Source of the DNA: a virus
Length of the DNA: 48,521 nt
IMG/VR virus record: IMGVR_UViG_3300025889_000185
Location: 1-48,521 of that record
Strand: one strand, 5' to 3'
The notes beneath the pieces were generated by a model. It ran no database searches and was not told where the DNA came from. It saw nothing but the letters and a program-made list of their open reading frames with translations. Numbering within the stretch: position 1 is the first letter of the stretch; each line of letters starts with the position of its first letter. Positions 16,793-24,180 of the stretch are shown piece after piece. Both the position numbers and the translations under genes were made by a program.

Positions 16793-16807
16793 TTGTTGTG
16801 TACAACT
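16793..16807. repeat. 15-bp repeat at gene 3' end, copy 1
   Basis: TTGTTGTGTACAACT overlaps the stop of the last operon gene. An identical copy is at 21959-21973; the core GTTGT-GT-ACAAC is an inverted repeat. Confidence 0.6.
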
Positions 16808-17306
16808 ATGCATGGCATAACCATGCAGGTTGTTCACGCTTGGTATACTTTAGTATGTGTTGCTTGCCGTTGATATAATAGTTATGATATGATTTTATTA
16901 CATTGGTGTATGTCCTATCACCAATCTTGTATTCATCTGACATTGCTCTAGCCCATGGTGTCATTTGTTCAACAGGTAAGTCAGGTATCGGTAGGTCTTT
17001 GATTGCTGTCCATGATTTGTGGTCAACATCTTTATTATATCTATATCTATATTCATTGTTTAATTCTTCAGTTAATTTAAACAACCAATAATAATTAAAC
17101 AAACTATCACGTAACCATTTATTACATGGGTGATTAGTGTGTGTTTGTTTGTATGGTATGTCGTATGATTTTTCATAACGACTTGGGTGTAGATGATGGG
17201 TGGTGCATATCATCTGTGCTGATTCAAGTATCATCTTGACTACATGTTTGTCACAATGCATCTCTGCACATCTACGTGGATCAGAATCTAAAACAAATAT
17301 GTTCAT
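16806..17306 (-). CDS. Conserved phage protein of MNIFVLD type, unknown function
   Basis: This 166-residue protein belongs to a family I recognise from many marine phages by MNIFVLDxDP, a DKHVVKMILESAQ helix, and the C-terminal YHNYY...K...QPAWL pattern. Sometimes it is labelled pyrimidine-dimer glycosylase, which I cannot support. I chose the start with a Shine-Dalgarno GGAGG eight bases upstream and an ATGA overlap with the preceding gene. It is the last gene of the long minus-strand operon. Conserved His and Lys suggest an enzyme. Confidence 0.7.
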   Translation of the reverse strand: MNIFVLDSDPRRCAEMHCDKHVVKMILESAQMICTTHHLHPSRYEKSYDIPYKQTHTNHPCNKWLRDSLFNYYWLFKLTEELNNEYRYRYNKDVDHKSWTAIKDLPIPDLPVEQMTPWARAMSDEYKIGDRTYTNVIKSYHNYYINGKQHILKYTKREQPAWLCHA

Positions 17307-17509
17307 CAGTATTCCTCCCATATTGTTTTACCTAATATCAATTCCATTTTGATTGCTGATGTCAAATCTATTATCTCGTCTGTTGTTAAATTTCTGCATC
17401 TGTTTTTTCTTATGTGATCTATCACATGTTTTACTTCATACCCATCTGCTATACCAATGAGTGAATGAGTTAGATGAAGTATAAACTTCTCTCTCTCATT
17501 GAGTTCCAT
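17306..17509 (-). CDS. Small helical protein (67 aa)
   Basis: I start at MELNEREKF, which has a Shine-Dalgarno-like GGTGAG about five bases upstream; a longer frame to 17611 would lie mostly inside the upstream gene. It is helical (FILHLTHSLIG, TTDEIIDLTSAIKMEL). The function is unknown; it is operon-internal. Confidence 0.5.
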   Translation of the reverse strand: MELNEREKFILHLTHSLIGIADGYEVKHVIDHIRKNRCRNLTTDEIIDLTSAIKMELILGKTIWEEY

Positions 17510-17864
17510 ACCACTCACCTGAGAAACATTCTCTACACTCATCATTGTACCACTCCAGTTCTCCATCTTCACCTGTGATTTTGTTTTCACATTTTCCGAC
17601 TTCCTTTCCACATGTTAGACATGTTTTTGGGAACACTGGTTTGTGATCGTACTCTGCCCACAACTCGTTATGCATACGCCATTGTCTTCTCATCTCACCA
17701 TCATTCTCTTCATTGTTTAATGAATCGATTTGATCTGGTGTCATTCTATCGAAAGCAACCCACATGCTTTGCATTGTTTTGAGTTGTGAAGCCATCTTCT
17801 TTCTTTCTCTCGCCCTAAGTTGTAGTTCTTGTGGCGTTAGTTCTCTTTCTAATTCATTTGTCAT
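17496..17864 (-). CDS. Zinc-ribbon protein with helical N-terminus (122 aa)
   Basis: The start is fixed by a full-length Shine-Dalgarno (AGGAGGTGAT, three bases from ATG) that overlaps the stop of the VWA gene. The N-terminal ~75 residues are helical and charged. The C-terminus has CLTCGKEVGKC and CRECF, a six-cysteine ribbon. It is coupled downstream of the MoxR/VWA pair and may be part of that system. Confidence 0.6.
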   Translation of the reverse strand: MTNELERELTPQELQLRARERKKMASQLKTMQSMWVAFDRMTPDQIDSLNNEENDGEMRRQWRMHNELWAEYDHKPVFPKTCLTCGKEVGKCENKITGEDGELEWYNDECRECFSGEWYGTQ

Positions 17865-17867
17865 GTT

Positions 17868-17877
17868 ATCACCTCCT
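17868..17877 (-). promoter_or_regulatory. Full Shine-Dalgarno deciding start 17864
   Basis: The minus strand reads AGGAGGTGAT, three bases before the ATG and overlapping the VWA stop; it complements the archaeal 16S 3' end. Confidence 0.7.
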
Positions 17878-19651
17878 AGTTTTTCATGCAACGAATTATC
17901 TCCTTGCGAAGATTGTTGACCATAAAGTTCTCTACATCTTCTATGCCTCTACACCTAATATATTTGTTACCAAACATTCTGGACATGTAACTTGAATTGT
18001 ATATCTCGTTACCAAATCCTATGATGGTAATGTTAGGTGTAGTCTTTATGGCTTTCTTGTATGCGACTATGGTTTCTTTACATGTCACATCACTTCTGAT
18101 TTGTACACCATTCTTTTTGTATTGTGGGTATCCATCTGTCAATACAATGAGTAACTTTCTTTTGCCACTCATCTTACGAAGTTCTTTTTCACCCTGTTCA
18201 ATACCAAAGTGTGTTGGTGTGTAGCCTGATGTTTGATATGGTAGATAACCAATGTCATTGATGTTATTGTATCTTCTGATTGACATGTTACCTTTATTGT
18301 CTGAACTCCAAGTAATACATTTGATTTGTATTGACTTTTCATCTTCAACAGATTTCCATAACGTTGATACAAGTTTTACAACTGATGAATTTACTCTATG
18401 CATACTACCTGAACCATCAATGCTTATGACAACTGATAAACCATTTGTCTCTCTGTCATCAATAAAGCAATCACCATAACCGTTTGCCTTGAGTGTAATG
18501 TATTCACCTACATCAACCTCGTAACCATCTTCAACGATTGCCTGTTTTGGTTTCTCTTTGAAGTTCTTGAGTAATCTCTTAAAGTCTCTGATTACTTTGT
18601 TGTTGTATTCTACTTTCTGTGGTTGTCCTCTCTTTACCAAAGGACTTTCATAGACTGATACTTTACCACTTGGCATAGAGTTACCTTCTAGTGCAACTCT
18701 GATTTCGTTTACTGTATCTCTTGCTTCATCTGCTAGTTCTTCAAGTGTATTTTCATAAGAAATGTCACCGAGTTCTTCATCTGTATATTCTTCTTCATCT
18801 TCGTCAACATCATAACCTCTACTTGAATCAACCTGTCTGCCTTCATCAAATCTTTTGTCCTCGTTGTTTAACTCTTCAACAATGTCATTGAATTGTTTGA
18901 TTGTCTTTTGTTTCTCTTCGTCTAATTGTCTTAACTCGTCCAAGTCTTTTGCTTGTTTGGACATTATTTCTTTTGTTTTATTCTTCAACTCTTTAACTTG
19001 TTTCTCTTTGTTTATTCTATTCTCAATGTATTCATCAAGATATGGTTTGATTCTTTTTAGTACAACCATAGTTGCTCTAAGTTCTTTGAACTCTACATCT
19101 TTTAATCTGTCAGCAATGAATGGATACTTTGTCTTTGCAACCAAGTCATCTCTGTAGAATCTCTTTGCTAACATTGTCATGCTTGGGTGGTCAACAAACT
19201 CTAGTTCTTTACCAAGATTCTTTCTTGTTCGTACAAACTCATGAACGTTACCAAGATATATCTTACCCCAAAGTGATTCTATTCTCTGGTCTTCTATTAC
19301 ATTCATGCACTCATGGTATACATTAAATGCTGTAGTTGCATCATCACCCCATCTCTTTGACCATTTATTAATTGTCTTGAGTGCTCTCTTATCAAATGAG
19401 TTGAACAATACATGTGCAAGCTCATGGTTGATTGCAGTGTTACCATCAATACCTCTACACTTTGGACTTGCTTTTGTAACAAGATAACCTTCACTTGTTT
19501 GCATTGCATAGTTTGTTTTTGGTTCATATCGTAACTCAATCGGTGAGTTAACAATCTTACTGATGATACCAACCTTTTTCTTGTCGTAATCTTTCTCTGA
19601 TAAATAATCAGAAGAGGAAAGAGTTACCTCGTTTAGAGTAGGTATAGGCAT
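17876..19651 (-). CDS. VWA-domain protein with N-terminal HExxH (CobT/CoxE-like)
   Basis: This 591-residue protein has three parts. The N-terminal zincin-like segment has H76-E-L-A-H80. A long acidic and coiled-coil middle covers about 200-300. The C-terminal von Willebrand A domain has the metal-dependent adhesion motif D412-G-S-G-S416, a TSGYTPTH threonine loop and VLTDGYPQ. VWA proteins of this type team up with MoxR AAA+ ATPases to insert metals or remodel complexes. The MoxR gene ends immediately before this ATG, with a Shine-Dalgarno GGAGTTGAT near the junction. Confidence 0.85.
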   Translation of the reverse strand: MPIPTLNEVTLSSSDYLSEKDYDKKKVGIISKIVNSPIELRYEPKTNYAMQTSEGYLVTKASPKCRGIDGNTAINHELAHVLFNSFDKRALKTINKWSKRWGDDATTAFNVYHECMNVIEDQRIESLWGKIYLGNVHEFVRTRKNLGKELEFVDHPSMTMLAKRFYRDDLVAKTKYPFIADRLKDVEFKELRATMVVLKRIKPYLDEYIENRINKEKQVKELKNKTKEIMSKQAKDLDELRQLDEEKQKTIKQFNDIVEELNNEDKRFDEGRQVDSSRGYDVDEDEEEYTDEELGDISYENTLEELADEARDTVNEIRVALEGNSMPSGKVSVYESPLVKRGQPQKVEYNNKVIRDFKRLLKNFKEKPKQAIVEDGYEVDVGEYITLKANGYGDCFIDDRETNGLSVVISIDGSGSMHRVNSSVVKLVSTLWKSVEDEKSIQIKCITWSSDNKGNMSIRRYNNINDIGYLPYQTSGYTPTHFGIEQGEKELRKMSGKRKLLIVLTDGYPQYKKNGVQIRSDVTCKETIVAYKKAIKTTPNITIIGFGNEIYNSSYMSRMFGNKYIRCRGIEDVENFMVNNLRKEIIRCMKN

Positions 19652-20584
19652 CTATACATCAACTCCAAATATCTCTTTGACTTGCTTCTTTACTAACTCT
19701 CTTTGTGCAGGATCACTGAACTTTGAGAGTATAGAGTTCTTGATACTTCTCTCTAATGGTTTCTTCATCTCAGTAGATGACCACATTCTGTAACACTCTG
19801 TAAACTGTGCCAAGTCTCTTGGTGACAATGAGTATTCAACATCTGCATTGAGTCTCAAGTTATGTATGTTCTGAGTCAATGTCATGAGTGGTGCAATCAC
19901 TGTATCATCTGGAATACCACGCCAGTCAATAATCTTTCTGAGATTATCACTTGATGGATACTCCCAGATAGAACCAATGAATCTGCTTCTTGCATCTTCT
20001 GTCAATGTATTGACACCTGCGTATGTGCTTGGGTTCATTGTTGCAACGACTGATAGTTTTACACCATCATTCAATCTGTATATCTTTCCGTTTGCACTTA
20101 TCTCTCTTCTGTCATCTGTGACAGAGTTGGTTGCTTTCTGTATCTCATGTGCCAATGCATTAAACTCATCAAGGTATAGCAATGCTTTACCGAAATGATT
20201 GGCTACTTCAATAACTGTTGGCAGTACACCTAGTTGGAAGTAACTACCGAACTCATTAATCTGTGGTCTACCAATCAAGTCACCGACTCTAGTTCCTTCT
20301 GAACAGTTCAGTGATACGATAGGCATGTTATGTTTGACACAGATGTTATGAACTAACTGAGTCTTTCCCAATCCTTTGTCGCCTTCAATAAGATAGTTCT
20401 TACCTGCAAGCATACAGGCTTCTAACTCCCTTGCTTCATCATCAAGTTCGATATATTCTACACCCCATTTGCGAGGTAAGTAATTGTCGAAATCAATTTG
20501 GGCAGTGGGAACTTTATACACCCTATCTTTTGGTGTGTTCTCGTTGGTCGTCTTTAACGACTCTATGTATTCTATTTTATCCAT
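19652..20584 (-). CDS. MoxR/CbbQ-type AAA+ ATPase
   Basis: This 310-residue ATPase has Walker A EGDKGLGKT (67-75), Walker B ALLYLDEFN, sensor-1 VVATMNPS and an arginine-finger region EDARSRFIG. I chose the ATG at 20584 because GGAGATG lies upstream and it overlaps the SWIM gene stop; longer starts run back into that gene. With the VWA gene it forms the classic MoxR-VWA chaperone pair that matures metalloenzymes or remodels assemblies. The target in this virus is unknown. Confidence 0.9.
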   Translation of the reverse strand: MDKIEYIESLKTTNENTPKDRVYKVPTAQIDFDNYLPRKWGVEYIELDDEARELEACMLAGKNYLIEGDKGLGKTQLVHNICVKHNMPIVSLNCSEGTRVGDLIGRPQINEFGSYFQLGVLPTVIEVANHFGKALLYLDEFNALAHEIQKATNSVTDDRREISANGKIYRLNDGVKLSVVATMNPSTYAGVNTLTEDARSRFIGSIWEYPSSDNLRKIIDWRGIPDDTVIAPLMTLTQNIHNLRLNADVEYSLSPRDLAQFTECYRMWSSTEMKKPLERSIKNSILSKFSDPAQRELVKKQVKEIFGVDV

Positions 20585-20840
20585 TTGTTTCATCTCCATA
20601 TTTTTCTTGTACTCTTGCATGTTCAACCTCTATCATCTCAATCATAGTGACTGCTATGATATGATAACAGTTCTCTGTGAACTGATAGCCCATGCAATCG
20701 CACTCATACTTGTCGGACTTTATGACAGTATGGTATTTGTTTTCGTCTGATGCTGATGGTAACAACCATGTGTTTTCTTCCACATGGATTACTTTACCGA
20801 GCACCTGTTTTGCTTTTAATACTTGTGATTCGCTCATCAT
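20577..20840 (-). CDS. SWIM zinc-finger protein (87 aa)
   Basis: C47-x-C49 then C58-x-H60 (YECDCMG and ENCYHI) is the SWIM signature, preceded by the typical strand pair ending SDKYECDC. GAGGAG stands five bases before the ATG. The protein is little more than the domain. It lies directly ahead of the MoxR and VWA genes, an order also seen in bacterial SWIM-MoxR-VWA clusters, so it probably belongs to the same machine. Confidence 0.8.
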   Translation of the reverse strand: MMSESQVLKAKQVLGKVIHVEENTWLLPSASDENKYHTVIKSDKYECDCMGYQFTENCYHIIAVTMIEMIEVEHARVQEKYGDETNG

Positions 20841-21019
20841 AAATTCTCCTCATCAAAATGTCTTCTATGTTGTTGACATACATGTACTTCATGTTCTTGC
20901 AATCCTTTATCCTTTACATCAATCATACATTTGTATGTTACTACTGCATCATTGGTACATTTTATATCACCAATCATTACATTACATTTATCCAAGTTGA
21001 TTATCTCTCCATTCATCAT
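20837..21019 (-). CDS. Small zinc-finger protein (about 60 aa)
   Basis: CNVMIGDIKC, a later YKC and VCQQH provide C-x9-C and C/C-x2-H-type ligands. The start is uncertain: ATG 21019 is the simplest, but a TTG at 20995 preceded by GGAGAG would avoid the overlap with the upstream gene. It overlaps the SWIM gene by ATGA. Confidence 0.5.
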   Translation of the reverse strand: MMNGEIINLDKCNVMIGDIKCTNDAVVTYKCMIDVKDKGLQEHEVHVCQQHRRHFDEENL

Positions 21020-21149
21020 AGGCTTGATCTTCATCTGGATAACAACACTCACATACTACTGTCTTTATACCATCAGAAGAGTATCTCCATTGTATATCGT
21101 AAGTGCCTTCACCATCACAGATAGGACAATCGGGGATTGGTTTAGTCAT
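20988..21149 (-). CDS. Small zinc-ribbon protein (53 aa)
   Basis: C8-x2-C11 (DCPICDGEG) and VVCECCY (C33, C35, C36) form a DnaJ-like/rubredoxin-type knuckle. The start overlaps the previous stop (TAATG), with GGAG about a dozen bases upstream. It is operon-internal; function unknown. Confidence 0.55.
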   Translation of the reverse strand: MTKPIPDCPICDGEGTYDIQWRYSSDGIKTVVCECCYPDEDQAYDEWRDNQLG

Positions 21150-21274
21150 TATAATCCTATCTCCATTAGCTTCTTATGTATTATTTCCTGTGCTTCTTCT
21201 GGTATATAATCCCAATACTCCATAAGTATATCATAGGCTTCTTTGTATCTATATTCAACTTTTTCTTTAGTCAT
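21149..21274 (-). CDS. Tiny helical protein (41 aa)
   Basis: Composition is Glu/Tyr-rich and helical (EAYDILMEYWDYIPEEAQEI). It sits between two zinc proteins with 1-2 base spacing, so it is probably real. No family is recognised. Confidence 0.45.
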   Translation of the reverse strand: MTKEKVEYRYKEAYDILMEYWDYIPEEAQEIIHKKLMEIGL

Positions 21275-21276
21275 GT

Positions 21277-21396
21277 TCAATCCATATCACTCCAATCATA
21301 TCTTGGTTCATCATCTGATCTAAATGCATCACTACATTCATCACAGTATTCTCCTTCTTCCACTTCCATTTCCATACAGTTTTCGCATATCTTCAC
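21277..21396 (-). CDS. Mini zinc protein, GTG start (39 aa)
   Basis: The start GTG at 21396 lies four bases from a perfect Shine-Dalgarno (AGGAGGTGAT, 21410-21401); the ATG inside the Shine-Dalgarno itself is a worse choice. C4-x2-C7 and C18-x2-C21 form a zinc ribbon followed by an acidic tail. Confidence 0.55.
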   Translation of the reverse strand: MKICENCMEMEVEEGEYCDECSDAFRSDDEPRYDWSDMD

Positions 21397-21400
21397 TACC

Positions 21401-21410
21401 ATCACCTCCT
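21401..21410 (-). promoter_or_regulatory. Full Shine-Dalgarno deciding GTG start 21396
   Basis: The minus strand reads AGGAGGTGAT, four bases before the GTG and overlapping the upstream stop. Confidence 0.65.
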
Positions 21411-21677
21411 TTGTTTTTGTAGTATTCCATGCATCATCATCAGCACACAAGCATAATCAAAAAGAGCTTGCATATCTGTGATGTTATATTCTTTGACAAG
21501 TGTTCTAAGTACAACGTCCGTTGTCATGTCTGATGGTTCGATTACTCCTGAACGTGTAATGAATGACCTACTCAATCTGAGTATATCAGGCTTCTCACGA
21601 TCAATCAATCCTGCAACCATCATCTCATCATACAGGACATTCATCTCTGCATTTGTCATATTTGTTATATCTTTCAT
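21402..21677 (-). CDS. Operon-leading protein, unknown (91 aa)
   Basis: A clean TATA box (ATATAAAT on the minus strand, 21706-21697) lies 25 bases before the ATG, so this is the leaderless first gene of the eleven-gene operon that runs to 16806. The protein is helical (MTNAEMNVLYDEMMVAG; LVKEYNITDMQALFDYA). Family unknown; as first gene it may regulate the operon. Confidence 0.6.
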   Translation of the reverse strand: MKDITNMTNAEMNVLYDEMMVAGLIDREKPDILRLSRSFITRSGVIEPSDMTTDVVLRTLVKEYNITDMQALFDYACVLMMMHGILQKQRR

Positions 21678-21696
21678 TGTAATGTGAGGATTGCCA

Positions 21697-21706
21697 ATTT
21701 ATATGA
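21697..21706 (-). promoter_or_regulatory. TATA box of long minus-strand operon
   Basis: The minus-strand catataaatt is centred 25 bases before ATG 21677 and should drive the eleven genes ending at 16806. Confidence 0.6.
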
Positions 21707-21833
21707 GTATTTGGATTATCCTCGAATCTTTTACTCGCATCATTCTGTTTGTTTGATCTTTACGTGTCGGAAACAGAGTCGCACGACTGAAACGCACACG
21801 CTTACCGAAATACAAGGTAAGTATAATGAAGTA

Positions 21834-21871
21834 GATAGTAATGACAACCCCCTATAATTATCATTACTATC
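21834..21871. repeat. 11-bp perfect inverted repeat
   Basis: GATAGTAATGA and TCATTACTATC are separated by 16 bases, in the 298-base gene-free stretch 21678-21975 between two minus-strand operons. The rest of that stretch holds only the operon promoter and the 15-bp repeat. It could end the upstream transcript. Confidence 0.6.
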
Positions 21872-21958
21872 GTGGTTATGATACACTAATGTGTATGCAC
21901 TAAAGTATAAAATTCCATTGGTAATTTGTTTCATAGAAAACATTCTATTCTGTGTGTG

Positions 21959-21973
21959 TTGTTGTGTACAACT
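21959..21973. repeat. 15-bp repeat at gene 3' end, copy 2
   Basis: TTGTTGTGTACAACT lies three bases beyond the stop of the minus gene at 21976, the same relative place as copy 1. Confidence 0.6.
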
Positions 21974-21975
21974 TT

Positions 21976-22116
21976 CTAGAGAACTTGCCATGACACAACA
22001 CCATTGGTTGTGTTACGTTTCTGCACTCTAGCTTTACTGTGCCATTCCTCATGCCTAGACTTGCCATGCATGTTATCATCTTGTGTTTGCCAACCACATA
22101 GATTACACTCAATCAT
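21976..22116 (-). CDS. C2H2-type mini zinc finger (46 aa)
   Basis: C4-x2-C7 (CNLCGW), H22 and H26 give a C2H2-like spacing in a basic protein. A GGTGAT element precedes the start, and the frame overlaps the upstream mini gene by eight bases. A 15-base repeat element follows the stop (see repeats). Confidence 0.5.
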   Translation of the reverse strand: MIECNLCGWQTQDDNMHGKSRHEEWHSKARVQKRNTTNGVVSWQVL

Positions 22117-22207
22117 TACCATCACCATTAAATAAAATCATGCGAGAGATATGTCTCTCACTGTATCCATATCTCTCCAGTGTTTGCCTTAGTTCTCTAT
22201 TGTTCAT
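22109..22207 (-). CDS. Mini basic protein (32 aa)
   Basis: The ATG overlaps the end of the amidotransferase gene by 11 bases, and the stop overlaps the next gene. It is basic and helical (RELRQTLERYGYSERHISR). It is very short, supported only by coupling. Confidence 0.35.
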   Translation of the reverse strand: MNNRELRQTLERYGYSERHISRMILFNGDGND

Positions 22208-23057
22208 ACATTTTTCCTACTGCATAGTTCTGCATGATTTCTAACTCATCATCACTGGCATGCATGTCTTTTATTCTTCTGTCTTCTTCATCTAAAAAGT
22301 ATTGTATGTCATACACACTGTAACCATAAGATATGTAATCATCTATCTCGTCTTGTGTTATGTCATATTCTTTTTTCATTGTGTCAATGATTTCTTGCTC
22401 ATACTTTTCATAGTTATTTTGTTTGTGAATGAAGTTGCCATAACCAAATTCATTCCATGCACCGAATGGTGTTGGTACAAAGTAGTCGTTACTACATTTA
22501 TTACCCTTGACGTCACACCAACCTGTACCATATCTAATGATACCTTTGGGTGTTAGTATTGCAATCTTGTTCCAACCTGTAACAAGTTTAGCCATGTCTT
22601 TGTGACCTAATCTGTATGCAAGGTAAGCCATGACACGACTGTCACTGTATTCACCGTAAGGAATAGCAACAGGTTTGTGTTGATTACCTAGATACTTGAT
22701 GAACTCGTCTGCATAATCTGACCACGTACCATTGTGGAATAACAGGGGGAACTTGCACTTACTACCTGCAAGGTTGAGATCTACACGTTTGGTTATCTCG
22801 AATGGGTGGCACAGTTTCTTATTGACTGAACCTACACTAGCAATCCTGAAATGAATGACTGCCGTTTTGATACCCTCTGGTTTTAGTTTGTGTTCAATGA
22901 TGTTGTGAATCTTCTTGGAAGATATACCTTTACGATAGTAGGTATACTTACCATCAGTCCAACCGATTGAACCACCATGACTATTCAATGCTTCTGCATC
23001 TTCTAGTGTTGATTTGGCAGGGTATTTGCCATCTTCTATACATATTACAACGCACAT
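22197..23057 (-). CDS. Class II glutamine amidotransferase
   Basis: This 286-residue Ntn-hydrolase starts MCVV, so Cys2 becomes the N-terminal nucleophile after Met removal. HGGSIGW, HFRIASVG and FHNGTW match the glutamine-binding and oxyanion elements of GATase II. It releases ammonia from glutamine for a partner ligase. AGGAGGTGAT stands three bases before the ATG. The amidoligase gene ends just upstream, so the two probably form one amide-forming system. The C-terminal 90 residues are acidic and helical and extend beyond the core. Confidence 0.85.
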   Translation of the reverse strand: MCVVICIEDGKYPAKSTLEDAEALNSHGGSIGWTDGKYTYYRKGISSKKIHNIIEHKLKPEGIKTAVIHFRIASVGSVNKKLCHPFEITKRVDLNLAGSKCKFPLLFHNGTWSDYADEFIKYLGNQHKPVAIPYGEYSDSRVMAYLAYRLGHKDMAKLVTGWNKIAILTPKGIIRYGTGWCDVKGNKCSNDYFVPTPFGAWNEFGYGNFIHKQNNYEKYEQEIIDTMKKEYDITQDEIDDYISYGYSVYDIQYFLDEEDRRIKDMHASDDELEIMQNYAVGKMYEQ

Positions 23058-23060
23058 AGT

Positions 23061-23070
23061 ATCACCTCCT
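23061..23070 (-). promoter_or_regulatory. Full Shine-Dalgarno of amidotransferase gene
   Basis: The minus strand reads AGGAGGTGAT, three bases before ATG 23057, promising strong translation of an operon-internal gene. Confidence 0.7.
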
Positions 23071-23133
23071 AATGTCTATATGACGTAGACACAAAATGTG
23101 TTTCGGGTATTGAACCCATCATCAGTACGCCTA

Positions 23134-24180
23134 TTAAATACTAACACGCATTAATTTAATGTCGTCTTTGTATTCCTCTACAAACTCATCAACAATATGT
23201 GCTAGTGCGATAGTTGATGCACGCATTAGACTGAACTTCTGAAACTCTGGTAACACTCTGATTTCCATTGTCTCATGTAATCCATAACAATAGTTGACTC
23301 GTCTGTATCTGTATTCTTCTTTGGTTCTGCCTGACATGAGTTGACCAATAGCATCATAGTTACGCTTGCACCAATGCACATTACCTGCTAGTCGTTGGTA
23401 AAATGCACTGTCATGGTTGATGTTTGCCGTTTTACCCCAATACTCAAGCCATGTTGGTAGCCAACGGTCATTGAACTCTCTGTTCAATAGGATTGACTGT
23501 GCTCTCATATTGGATTTGAATGAGAAGTGTCTATGACCACCACATGAATTGTTGGATTGTATTACGTGATGCTTATCCATAAACTCAAGGACTTTTTCGT
23601 ATGGTAATGCAGGAGATACAATCTCACCATCAACACCATCACCACTATTACCACAATCATGCTCACAACCACAGTTCATGTCACAAGAAAGATATGTTCC
23701 ATTAGAACCACTCTCACAATCCGTTATGGAATTTTCATCAAATGCTTGACGAGCACAAGTATTACATGTACGATTATCATTATCAATACATTCTTGACAA
23801 CCTTTTTCCATGTATTCATCATCATAATAACAGTCACAGTTTTCCCAAGTACCATCACATTCTGAACAAATGGTACAATCATAACAATCACAATCAACTG
23901 TTCTGCAATCACATGCACTGCAACGTCTACAATCACTGCACTCACAGTACTCACGACAATTACAATCACCATCATTATCACCAACTACTTCGACTGAACT
24001 ATCGTAGTGGTAAAGGTCAGTATCACGCAGTTCTTGTGGCACTGCACCTTCATCTTCTAAGCCAATAAAGGCTATATGCTTCAGGGGTATTTGAGCGAGT
24101 CCATCTGCATCAGTAGCATATATATCTATACGCTGTCTGAGACTGAGGTCGCTATTTTTGGGTGTGGTTTTTCTAGTCAT
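23134..24180 (-). CDS. Amidoligase-family protein with 24-cysteine insertion
   Basis: This 348-residue COOH-NH2 ligase-like protein (GCS-like phage amidoligases) shows IGLEDEG (39-45), EIVSP (186-190), CGGHRHFSF (213-221), YRYRRVNYC and MEIRVLPEF in family order; these bind ATP and form amide bonds. Between the first two motifs lies a 104-residue insert (73-176) with 24 Cys, mostly in C-x-C and C-x2-C pairs, able to bind several metal ions. Neighbour is a glutamine amidotransferase. A bound metal cluster, redox switch or acceptor peptide are alternatives for the insert. Confidence 0.8.
   Translation of the reverse strand: MTRKTTPKNSDLSLRQRIDIYATDADGLAQIPLKHIAFIGLEDEGAVPQELRDTDLYHYDSSVEVVGDNDGDCNCREYCECSDCRRCSACDCRTVDCDCYDCTICSECDGTWENCDCYYDDEYMEKGCQECIDNDNRTCNTCARQAFDENSITDCESGSNGTYLSCDMNCGCEHDCGNSGDGVDGEIVSPALPYEKVLEFMDKHHVIQSNNSCGGHRHFSFKSNMRAQSILLNREFNDRWLPTWLEYWGKTANINHDSAFYQRLAGNVHWCKRNYDAIGQLMSGRTKEEYRYRRVNYCYGLHETMEIRVLPEFQKFSLMRASTIALAHIVDEFVEEYKDDIKLMRVSI

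Noticed and set aside
16806-17306. Pyrimidine-dimer DNA glycosylase
   Set aside because: The family label is sometimes used, but I cannot identify the glycosylase active-site features in this sequence.
18855-19157. Plus-strand open frame of 100 residues inside the VWA gene
   Set aside because: Ser/Leu/Phe-rich antisense shadow of the acidic coiled-coil region, with no start signals.
21740-21991. Minus-strand open frame of 83 residues
   Set aside because: Low-complexity, Ser/Cys/His-rich, no promoter or Shine-Dalgarno, and it overlaps the inverted repeat and the start of a better mini gene's region.
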